From NCBI RefSeq assembly GCF_010367455.1, contig NZ_WRPR01000021.1:1-36943 (forward strand): DNA of 36,943 nt, read 5' to 3'. Origin of the DNA: Candidatus Laterigemmans baculatus. Its GTDB lineage: Bacteria; Planctomycetota; Planctomycetia; Pirellulales; Pirellulaceae. The notes under the pieces were generated by a model. That model searched no databases. It saw only the letters and a list, made by a program, of their open reading frames with translations, and was not told the origin of the DNA. A program made the translations under genes and the position numbers. Of the stretch, positions 30,532 through 36,943 are shown one piece after another (position 1 is the first letter of the stretch; every line of letters starts with the position of its first letter).

Positions 30532-33525
30532 CTACTTCGGCGGCTCGGGCAAGCCTTGCAGGACCATGTAGCCGGTCCAGAACAGTGGCTCGTCTCCGGT
30601 CAAATCCACGCGGCCGCGATCTCCCTCGGAGAGCAGCGGTTCGGCGGTCGGATCGAGTTCGCTGCCACGCAACACCTGCACCGCTCGCCGCCACGCCGAG
30701 AGCGCGTCTTCATTGGGCAGCTCCTGCAGCATCTCGCTCATCATCGTTGCGGTCGACACGCCTCCGACCGGCCAGCGAGCGAGCAGCGCTTCGGGCGTTC
30801 CCGCCGCGTGCAGGGCAATGGCCGTATAAAACAGCTCGCTGCCATCGCCATTCAATCGGCTGCGAAAGCCCGGGAGCAGGACGGTCCGCGGAGCTCCCCA
30901 GGGAAACCGCATCCACTCGGCCAGACTCCCTTGATTCGATTTGGCGTCGTAGATCAGCGGACTCGACTGCAGCGCCGCTGGACCGCTGGCCGGCGGTTGA
31001 TCGGCCGCAGCGACCCACAGCGTCCGCAGCCGGGCACTGATGAATCGCCCCGGGATCGAACCACTCTCGGGCAGCGACACCGAGGTCTCGTGTTCGTCCC
31101 GAAGTTTCGCCACCCAATCCGCCTCTTCCTCAGGGACTTTGGGGGCAAAGAACAGCTTGGTGACGTATCCCACCGAATCGCCGACCGAGGTATCCGGCGG
31201 AGGATGGATCGCCAGACCGGGAGTCGGTGCATAAGAAACCGCCACTGCGTTTCCAATCAGCGCCGATTCCTCATCGGCGACCGGCAACAGCTCGAACGGC
31301 AGATACCAGAGCGGACCGCTGGGCACGATCACCAAATGCTTCAGCCCTTCGAGCGGCAGCTTGTCCGCCGGCAGCAGTGCTTCGCGAAGTTCCACCGCCG
31401 CGGAGCGCCACGCATCGTCGGAAGGCAACTGCGACTGACCGGCCCGCCGCCGGCCCACACCGATGTCGGCGAGCAATCGTTTGGCGCGGGTGCCGATGGC
31501 GCTACTGTTCTCGACCAACCACATCGAGGCCCCGGTCGGCAGGGCGGCGATGCCGACGATCCGATTGCCGAGTGGAACAAAACTCACGACCGCCGAGCCC
31601 TCGACAATGCGCCGTTCCTCGGATGCTGCCCACGCTGGCGGAAACACTTCGGGAACCGCCATCCGGTCGAGCGCAGCGGCCAACGTCGTGGCTTCCATCG
31701 CATCGGACAGCTCGACCATCTCCTTCCACAACTCGGTCGCTTGTTTCTTCTCCGCCGCGTCGTCGCTCGCCAGCGGGAGCGCGGCCAGCGCGTCGCGAAT
31801 TTCGCTCGCACGCAGATGGCCTTGCTGGAGCGAACCGAGGACGCCCGGCAAATTCTTCCGCAACTCTCCCGCCTGCGCCCCGAGCCGATCGAGCGGAGCG
31901 GCGATGAGCCAACGCAGGTCGAGCGGCCGACCACCGACCGGCAAGGCGGCCCGCACCTGGCTGCGGAGCAATGCGTCAGCCGCTGGGAGCGCGGCCTCGG
32001 CGTCGCTGCGACTGACGCTGCGGGCCAAGCGAGCGGCCAGCAGGGCAGAGGGATCGCTGGCCGCGGCGGCCAAAGCATCGATCGGATCGCGCGCCCACTG
32101 AGCAGCCGACGGTGGCTCGAGGAGTTTCGCCAACCGCTGCTCCTCCTTGTCACCGGCGATCGCTCCCGACTCGAGTGCCGCGGCGATCCGATTCCGCTGC
32201 AACAAACTCGGAGCCCCAACCAGATTTCCGCCATTGCCGCGGCCAAAAGCGACCGCTCGCGTTGCAGCTAGCAGGGCCTCGGCCGGTTGGCCCGAGGCGG
32301 CTAGCAACCGAGCCTGGACCCAAGCCGCGGTCGCTTCATAGCGGGGCATCGCCGTGTCGCGTTTGCGGAGCAGCGTTTGGACGTTGCCCAAGTAGTTCGT
32401 TGCGAGGGGGCGGTTGCCAGCCGTGACCGCACAGTCGGCCGCGACGACATTGGCGGCGACCGCCGCAAACCGAGCGCGGCGGGCATAGGTATCGGCGATC
32501 GCCACGGCGGCCGCGCGGAGCGGCTCATCAGCCCCGGCGACGAGCGTCCCCGAAGCGACGCGGACCGCTTCGCCAACCCACTCGGGTTGATCGAACAGCG
32601 CGGCGGCGACCGAGGCTTCCATCACCGCGACGCGAAACGCTTCGGTCTGGCCGGAGTCGCGGTGCCGACGTGCGGTGCCGAGCAGGGCCAGCGGCGTCAG
32701 CGGATGCTCGACCGAGCCGATCACGCTTGCTCGCTGCAGCACCGTCGCGGCCTGACCGCCAGGATCCGCTCCCTCGGCACCGTCCCCGCCCGCGATCAGC
32801 AATCCGTAAACCGTCTGCCACAGGGGAGCGGCCACGGCGTTGCTTCGGGAAACCATCCGCTGCGCCAGCTCGGCCGCACGCCCGGTGAGCGGATCGGTCC
32901 CGGCCAAGGGGCCGAGAATTTCGCTGCGACGGTACGCGCTGATCGCCACCGCACGGAGGATCTCGATGCCATCGACCGGGATGAACTGGGCGGCCTGGAA
33001 CGCACCGCCGCTCCGCAGCACCCGCTCGGCGTTGAGCTCGCCAATCGCCACGTTGATCCGGTCCGGCACCGCCGCCGGCTGCATCCTCCGCCCGCCGGGG
33101 GCCCAAGGTACCGGGTTCCCGGAAAGGCCTCCGGCGGGAAGCAGTTGCCGCGGCCAGTCGAGGCTGGCCAGCGACGCCTCGTGGACCAGCATCAGATTCA
33201 GCGCGGCTGCGAAATGCTCCTCCGCCCCGACCAGATTCCCCAGCTGGTACTGCACTTCGCCGAGCATCGCATGGGCGGGAATCGAGTCGATCCAGCGGCC
33301 GCTCGGATCCCGCCGGCCCCGCCGCCGCGCTAGCTCAAACGCCTCGCCCGCCTGCGCCATCGAGCCCTCGCGAAAGAGCTGGAGCCCGAGATAGTACTCG
33401 CGGGCCGGGTAGCTGATTTGCCCCGGGTCCTGCGCCCGGGCTGCGGGAGCCGCGGCAAACGCGAGCACGAAGGGGGTCAGCACGAAGGGGGTCAGCAGCA
33501 ACAGCCTGAGGGCGGCAATTCGCAT
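30532..33525 (-). CDS. Exported protein with degenerate C-terminal CHAT domain
   Basis: Predicted 997-residue protein with a signal peptide (MRIAALRLLLLTPFVL to about ARAQ). Its hydrophobic core contains an in-frame 15-bp duplication (LTPFV twice). The middle, about 40-620, is Ala-rich helical and TPR-like. The C-terminal third follows the CHAT (caspase HetF-associated with TPRs) layout: LVIVPSGPLWYLPFELL, then YAPTPGLAI, then a final HAAGTPEALLARWPVGGVSTATMMSEML and FWTGYMVLQG. The active His of the usual ADILHFATHG strand is replaced (LWVAAADQ), and the Cys of LSAC is replaced (LLPGF). The peptidase is therefore probably inactive. The start at 33525 is chosen because it opens on the signal peptide; a 34-residue upstream extension is possible. 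Confidence 0.8.
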   Translation of the reverse strand: MRIAALRLLLLTPFVLTPFVLAFAAAPAARAQDPGQISYPAREYYLGLQLFREGSMAQAGEAFELARRRGRRDPSGRWIDSIPAHAMLGEVQYQLGNLVGAEEHFAAALNLMLVHEASLASLDWPRQLLPAGGLSGNPVPWAPGGRRMQPAAVPDRINVAIGELNAERVLRSGGAFQAAQFIPVDGIEILRAVAISAYRRSEILGPLAGTDPLTGRAAELAQRMVSRSNAVAAPLWQTVYGLLIAGGDGAEGADPGGQAATVLQRASVIGSVEHPLTPLALLGTARRHRDSGQTEAFRVAVMEASVAAALFDQPEWVGEAVRVASGTLVAGADEPLRAAAVAIADTYARRARFAAVAANVVAADCAVTAGNRPLATNYLGNVQTLLRKRDTAMPRYEATAAWVQARLLAASGQPAEALLAATRAVAFGRGNGGNLVGAPSLLQRNRIAAALESGAIAGDKEEQRLAKLLEPPSAAQWARDPIDALAAAASDPSALLAARLARSVSRSDAEAALPAADALLRSQVRAALPVGGRPLDLRWLIAAPLDRLGAQAGELRKNLPGVLGSLQQGHLRASEIRDALAALPLASDDAAEKKQATELWKEMVELSDAMEATTLAAALDRMAVPEVFPPAWAASEERRIVEGSAVVSFVPLGNRIVGIAALPTGASMWLVENSSAIGTRAKRLLADIGVGRRRAGQSQLPSDDAWRSAAVELREALLPADKLPLEGLKHLVIVPSGPLWYLPFELLPVADEESALIGNAVAVSYAPTPGLAIHPPPDTSVGDSVGYVTKLFFAPKVPEEEADWVAKLRDEHETSVSLPESGSIPGRFISARLRTLWVAAADQPPASGPAALQSSPLIYDAKSNQGSLAEWMRFPWGAPRTVLLPGFRSRLNGDGSELFYTAIALHAAGTPEALLARWPVGGVSTATMMSEMLQELPNEDALSAWRRAVQVLRGSELDPTAEPLLSEGDRGRVDLTGDEPLFWTGYMVLQGLPEPPK

Positions 33526-33704
33526 CAATTCGTCTGGGGGTCGTGCGGCAAAATATTCCAGAAGAGCAGACCTCTCCATCTTAGACAGGGGCGGGGAGTT
33601 TCGAAGAAATTCCTGGGGCGAAGTCAAGTCCTAAGGGAAATTCAGCCGATGACGGTTGTGACAGATCGCCCGGGCGAGGTGCGTCCGCAGCGAGCGTCTG
33701 TTCT

Positions 33705-33730
33705 TTGCAGCTCGTGTTGGTTGCAGCTCG
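33705..33730. repeat. Direct repeat TTGCAGCTCG upstream of the small lipoprotein gene
   Basis: A perfect 10-bp direct repeat (33705-33714 and 33721-33730) with a 16-bp period lies 30-55 bases before the lipoprotein start, in the divergent promoter region. The spacing could suit a protein bound on one DNA face, but there is no independent support. Confidence 0.35.
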
Positions 33731-33759
33731 GAGCGAGCGAAAACGTGGAAGGGATTGGG

Positions 33760-33996
33760 ATGACAGTCAAACAGAACCAAGGCTGGTTGCGGACGTTCAC
33801 TCTGTTGGCCGCAGCGACGGCCCTCACCGGGGCGTCGAGCGGCTGCCAAGTCGCGGTCAACGGCCAAACGTTGCCTAGCCCCTACTATCTCGAGGACGAC
33901 GTCCAGTACTTCCCGGGCGCCGGTGAGTTCAAGCTCTCGCGGGAAGCGGCGGCCCTCAAAGCGGCCCGCGCCGAAGAGAAGCTGCAGGCCCGCTAG
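33760..33996 (+). CDS. Small putative lipoprotein, hypothetical
   Basis: Predicted 78-residue protein. Its N-terminus MTVKQNQGWLRTFTLLAAATA is followed by GASSGC, a plausible lipobox with Cys34 as the lipidated residue. The mature part has a PYYLEDDVQYFPGAGEFKLSREAA segment and a charged Ala/Glu/Lys helix at the end. The family is not recognised; short YLxDDVQYFP-type lipoproteins occur in planctomycetes, but I cannot name one. GGAAGGGA precedes the ATG at 33760. An in-frame ATG at 33649 would add 37 residues and bury the signal. It starts divergently from the CHAT-like gene and ends 15 bp before the HAD gene, so it may be in one operon with it. Confidence 0.75.
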   Translation: MTVKQNQGWLRTFTLLAAATALTGASSGCQVAVNGQTLPSPYYLEDDVQYFPGAGEFKLSREAAALKAARAEEKLQAR

Positions 33997-34011
33997 ACCG
34001 GACGCAAGCCG

Positions 34012-34680
34012 ATGCCCGAGGTTCGCGGTGTGGCCCTCGATATGGATGGGCTGATGTTCGACACCGAGCCGCTCTACGAGCTGGCCGCCGACCGGCTACT
34101 GCAGCTCCGGGGGCGGCGGTACGAAGATGCGGTGCGGCGGCAGATGATGGGTCAGCCGGGTCCGCAGGCGATCCGCTTGATGCTCGACCACTACGGTCTG
34201 GACGAACCGTGGCAAGCGGTGCTGGCCGAGGCCGAGGGAATCTTTGCCGAGCTGATTCAGCAGGAACTGCGGACGCTTCCAGGGCTCCCCGCACTGCTCG
34301 CCACGCTCGACGCGCTCGCGATTCCCTACGGCGTCGCAACGAGCAGCCGGCGAACGTTCGCCGAGGATCTTCTTGCCCGGGGCGGCGTCCACACCTCGCT
34401 CCGGTTCGTGCTGACCGGCGACGACGTCACGCATGGCAAGCCGCACCCGGAGATCTACCTCGCCGCAGCCGAGACGCTGGGGATTGCCGCTTCGTCACTG
34501 ATGGTTTTCGAAGACAGCGGCAACGGATGTGCAGCAGCGGTTGCCGCGGGCGCCGTGACGGTCGCCGTTCCCGGCCCCCACAGCGTCCACCATGATTTCA
34601 GCGGGGCCGCGCTCGTGGCCGACTCGCTCGAGGACCCCCGCTTGCTCGCCCTGGTCGATCAGTGCTGTCGCCGGCTCTGA
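34012..34680 (+). CDS. HAD superfamily hydrolase (beta-phosphoglucomutase-like subfamily)
   Basis: Predicted 222-residue HAD phosphatase. Motif I is DMDGLMFDTE with nucleophile Asp10 and acid/base Asp12. Motif II is the Ser/Thr run ATSSRR. Motif III has Lys in HGKPHPEIY and motif IV is VFEDSGNG. The helical cap after motif I (about 18-85) is of the beta-phosphoglucomutase/phosphoglycolate phosphatase type. It probably dephosphorylates a small sugar phosphate; the substrate is unknown. Its 3' end overlaps the convergent LuxR-type gene by 22 bp. Confidence 0.9.
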   Translation: MPEVRGVALDMDGLMFDTEPLYELAADRLLQLRGRRYEDAVRRQMMGQPGPQAIRLMLDHYGLDEPWQAVLAEAEGIFAELIQQELRTLPGLPALLATLDALAIPYGVATSSRRTFAEDLLARGGVHTSLRFVLTGDDVTHGKPHPEIYLAAAETLGIAASSLMVFEDSGNGCAAAVAAGAVTVAVPGPHSVHHDFSGAALVADSLEDPRLLALVDQCCRRL

Positions 34681-35453
34681 ACGACCCCCGAGCCTCCCGC
34701 GGCGCCCGAGCCTCCCGCGGCACCCGAGACTCCCGCGGCGCCCGAGACTCCTGGAGCACCGCCACCACCGAGCGGGCGGAGCATGCGGTTCCAGTGCGGA
34801 GCGGGAGGCTGCCGGACCGGCTCGCCGCAACGCAGCAGGATGTCGTCCATCCCCACCGTCTCGACGATTGAGCGGACGAGCTGGGCCACCGATTCGGTCC
34901 GCGTCTTTTCAAAAATTCGCTTTCGCCGGGCTTCGACCGTCCGCTCGCTGATGTCCAGCTTGTTGGCAATCCGCTTGTTCAAGCACCCCTCGAGCACGAG
35001 CCGCAGGACCAACAGCTCGCCTTCGCTGAGCCGATCCAACTGCTGGCTGACACCCCGCGTGCGGCGGTCGCTTTCGCGAAGCTCGGCCGAAAGCACGAAC
35101 GCCTCGCGGACCCCCTCCTCAAGTTCCTCCTCGTTGACCGGCGTCGAGTAGACCGCGACTGCCCCGCAGCGGACGGCGCGAACGGCCGCCTCGATCCGCG
35201 AATGGTGCATGACGACCAGACTCGGACGGTGGAGCTGGTGTCGCTCGATCAGGTCGCAGAACTCGTCGCTGCGGCCCCCATCGCTGGTGTCCTCGAAGAA
35301 CATGCAGCCAACTGCCTCGCGGGGAAGCCCCGTGCACAGTTGCTCGATCGTCGTGCAGCGGCGATGGATCGCTTGCAGACGATCGGCGATCCTCTGCAAG
35401 GCCCTCTCCGACTCACTGCCCGTTTCGAGAGAGAGAATGATTCCTGTAGCCAT
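34659..35453 (-). CDS. LuxR-family response regulator with pseudo-receiver domain
   Basis: Predicted 264-residue transcription regulator. An N-terminal FixJ-like receiver (about 1-125) is degenerate: the segment aligning with the phosphoacceptor Asp reads CMFFEDTS, putting Glu in its place, and the usual KP motif is TP (YSTPVNEEEL). A clear LuxR/GerE helix-turn-helix follows (LSEGELLVLRLVLEG, NKLDISERTVEARRKRIFEKT). The tail is Gly/Ala/Ser low complexity encoded by four 18-bp repeats. The ATG at 35453 is preferred; the longer frame lacks domain character. No histidine kinase is adjacent. It may act without phosphorylation. Confidence 0.85.
   Translation of the reverse strand: MATGIILSLETGSESERALQRIADRLQAIHRRCTTIEQLCTGLPREAVGCMFFEDTSDGGRSDEFCDLIERHQLHRPSLVVMHHSRIEAAVRAVRCGAVAVYSTPVNEEELEEGVREAFVLSAELRESDRRTRGVSQQLDRLSEGELLVLRLVLEGCLNKRIANKLDISERTVEARRKRIFEKTRTESVAQLVRSIVETVGMDDILLRCGEPVRQPPAPHWNRMLRPLGGGGAPGVSGAAGVSGAAGGSGAAGGSGVVQSRRQH
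34687..34758. repeat. Four in-frame 18-bp tandem repeats at the regulator C-terminus
   Basis: Units of the form CCCGAG(C/A)CTCCCGCGGC(G/A), at 34687, 34705, 34723 and 34741, the last diverged. They encode Gly-Val/Gly-Ser-Gly-Ala-Ala units read on the minus strand and begin just past the HAD stop codon. Confidence 0.92.
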
Positions 35454-35664
35454 GCGGCTTGCACACCTGTTGTCTGAAGGCCTCGGGGGGAGGTTATCTA
35501 CCCTCGCCAATCTCCTCATGTGCGAACGAGAGCGAACAGAAAAAAGAACTAGTTCCCAGTTTACCTCTCCCTCCCTGCGTGGTTCGGGAAAAAAAGAGGC
35601 AGCAAATCGGTCGCCCAACTGCTCTTTCTCTGTCGGTGCAGGGGCTGCGCCAGATCCAGTTGAT

Positions 35665-36831
35665 CTACAGTCGCTCGTAAAATCGCGACAGGCGATGGGA
35701 CACTGTCGCAATATCAGCGCCTAAGATCCGCTCGAAGTCGCGTATCCGCGACACTGCCTCGTAATTCCGCAGCGGCGGCAGGCGGCCGTAGCAGTGGAGC
35801 AGATTCGCATAGACGTCGCTCCGAGCTTCGACCAGATAGAACGTCAGCGCCCACGAGAGGGCATAGGCGGCCCGCGAGCTCTCCCGGCCGGCGAACATCC
35901 GATCCTCCTCCACCAGCGACTTCAAATCGCGAGCCAGGAGATCCGCTCGCCCGGCGTAGATCTCTTCAAAGACCGCCAGCAATCCGGCGTCGCAACGCTC
36001 CCGCCGCGTCACTCCCGGGCGACCTTCGACCAACGGCGAAGCTTGAAACAGTCCGCCCAGCCCCTCAACGACCCAGAGCGGCGTGTCGACGACGCGGCTA
36101 TGAACTCCCGTATTAAACGCCGACTGATGGGCCGCTTCGTGGCAAATTGTCGTCGCGACGCCCCCGTGACTGCCGCCATGGTCGTACATCACGATGCGAT
36201 TGCTGGCCTGATCGTACACGCCGAGAGCATCGGGAGTACGGATGCCGAGCTCCGCTAAGTATTCCCGCATCGACTCGCGGTCGGGCATCACAATCGCCAC
36301 CATCGGAAAATTGCCTTCCAGCACCCGCACTCCCCGCAGCGCCAGGAAGGTGGTGAAGGTGCGGTGCAGTCGCTCGAACGTCTGCGGCCACTGCGTTCCA
36401 CGGCCGACCGGCGTGACGACCAGGAAATGCGTCGTCGCCGTGACCTCGAACGAGCGACCAAACTCGGCGGCGAGCCGAGCCCGCATCTGCGTCGCGTCGA
36501 GCGGCTGAAAACGCCCCTCGCGCGGATGCAGCGAATGCTCGACGCGGAGCGGGTCGAAATCGTGCAACCACCCGTCGCGATCGAGCACCAACCGGCGATG
36601 GCTTGAGCGGACCAGCTCCAATCCCTCCACCGAGCGACCGTCGACGACGCCCGAGACCAGCCGAGCGGGTTCCGCCAGCGAAGTGGCTTGAGGTGGCGAA
36701 GTGGCTTGAGGTGGCGAAGTGGTTTGAGGTGGCGAGGCGACACTGGGAAGAGCGCACGTCGCAACGAAAGCCGCAGCAAGCGAGAACCGTCGGCCACCCT
36801 CGACGCAGAAACGCACCACAACATTCCCCAT
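35665..36831 (-). CDS. Exported DUF1570-type protein with HExxH metallopeptidase motif
   Basis: Predicted 388-residue protein. A signal peptide (core FSLAAAFVATCALPSVA) is followed by a low-complexity SPPQAT linker made by three 18-bp tandem repeats. The domain from about 120 shows VTATTHFLVVTP, VAIVMPDRESMREYL, and TICHEAAHQSAFNTG, an HExxH zinc-binding helix, then WVVEGLGGLFQ, where the Glu is a plausible third ligand. This matches the planctomycete DUF1570 layout. Proteolytic activity is inferred from the motif and not established. The ATG at 36831 is the only reasonable start. The LuxR-type gene lies 211 bp downstream on the same strand. Confidence 0.85.
   Translation of the reverse strand: MGNVVVRFCVEGGRRFSLAAAFVATCALPSVASPPQTTSPPQATSPPQATSLAEPARLVSGVVDGRSVEGLELVRSSHRRLVLDRDGWLHDFDPLRVEHSLHPREGRFQPLDATQMRARLAAEFGRSFEVTATTHFLVVTPVGRGTQWPQTFERLHRTFTTFLALRGVRVLEGNFPMVAIVMPDRESMREYLAELGIRTPDALGVYDQASNRIVMYDHGGSHGGVATTICHEAAHQSAFNTGVHSRVVDTPLWVVEGLGGLFQASPLVEGRPGVTRRERCDAGLLAVFEEIYAGRADLLARDLKSLVEEDRMFAGRESSRAAYALSWALTFYLVEARSDVYANLLHCYGRLPPLRNYEAVSRIRDFERILGADIATVSHRLSRFYERL
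36678..36731. repeat. Three in-frame 18-bp tandem repeats after the signal peptide
   Basis: GCGAAGTGGCTTGAGGTG occurs three times (one base change in the third), encoding the SPPQAT linker of the minus-strand DUF1570 protein immediately after the signal peptide. Confidence 0.93.
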
Positions 36832-36836
36832 AAAAA

Positions 36837-36860
36837 ATCAGCCGCTGGCCGGCTAGCTGG
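36837..36860. repeat. Half copy of the GCTAGC-type palindromic repeat
   Basis: ATCAGCCGCTGGCCGGCTAGC matches the outer arm and core of the 73-bp family, but no inverted partner follows. It lies directly upstream of the DUF1570 start codon. Confidence 0.6.
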
Positions 36861-36942
36861 ACAGCGCCACTTTCTTACGCTGAATTGCCATAAAGTCAGC
36901 AGTGCCCAGCAGTTGGCTACCAAGTCGTTTAACGGCAAGCCG
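36853..36942 (-). CDS. Possible C-terminal end of a gene running off the window
   Basis: On the minus strand an open frame enters from the window edge and ends at TAG (36853-36855) after 29 codons. It reads RLAVKRLGSQLLGTADF and continues MAIQRKKVALSS, which looks protein-like in composition. The stop codon lies in the GCTAGC core of the half repeat. It is too short to identify and may be chance. Confidence 0.3.
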   Translation of the reverse strand, partial: RLAVKRLGSQLLGTADFMAIQRKKVALSS

Positions 36943-36943
36943 A

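Noticed and set aside
30490-32271. 593-codon plus-strand frame opposite the CHAT-like gene
   Set aside because: It is rich in Arg/Gln/His with no domain and lies antisense to a gene with a signal peptide and conserved C-terminal motifs.

Overview
The window looks like a chromosomal segment of a high-GC planctomycete, probably Pirellulales-like. The evidence is a Planctomycetota-typical gene set: a DUF1549/DUF1553 protein next to a DUF1501 protein, a second solitary DUF1501 protein, a DUF1570 protein, a giant Cna-B/SdrD-like exported protein whose N-terminus resembles the planctomycete LEPR-XLL motif, and an exported WD40 protein. GTG/TTG starts are common and intergenic palindromes are abundant. 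I saw no rRNA, tRNA, CRISPR array, prophage or transposase.

Layout: (1) 1-3547: tandem CCTCCCG repeats, an intrinsic terminator and a large secretin-family gene on the minus strand. (2) 3548-4220: no gene, but a MITE-like inverted-repeat element. (3) 4221-7329: a DJ-1/PfpI protein, a TIM-barrel sugar isomerase, and the thiamin genes thiS and thiG. (4) 7366-13941: seven co-directional sugar-catabolism genes: L-galactose/L-fucose dehydrogenase (AKR), zinc-dependent sugar-acid dehydrogenase, UxaE-type tagaturonate epimerase, SDR mannonate oxidoreductase, TIM-barrel epimerase, RbsD/FucU mutarotase and sugar lactonase. (5) 14067-18522: a polytopic membrane protein facing away from the DUF1549/1553-DUF1501 pair. 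(6) 18549-19677 (minus): SlyX and an exported hypothetical protein. (7) 20071-26876: an exported WD40 protein and a 1858-residue repeat protein. (8) 27193-30351: an RlmM/FtsJ-like RNA methyltransferase, a DUF1501 protein and a DUF202 membrane protein. (9) 30532-36831: an exported protein with a degenerate CHAT domain, a small lipoprotein, a HAD phosphatase, a pseudo-receiver LuxR regulator and a DUF1570 protein.

The most coherent system is the sugar cluster. Five of its enzymes, taken in biochemical order, form a linear route: L-galactose to L-galactonolactone (AKR), to L-galactonate (lactonase), to D-tagaturonate (zinc MDR, like E. coli LgoD), to D-fructuronate (UxaE), to D-mannonate (SDR). 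The mutarotase feeds the first step. Such a route would suit an organism living on sulfated algal galactans. L-fucose is an alternative or additional substrate for the front-end enzymes.

The second theme is repeats. At least three families of palindromic interspersed elements sit at gene borders, including inside the thiS-thiG and sugar-operon gaps. Several genes also carry in-frame 15- or 18-bp tandem duplications next to signal peptides or at the C-terminus. All functional calls are from reading motifs; no database search was possible.
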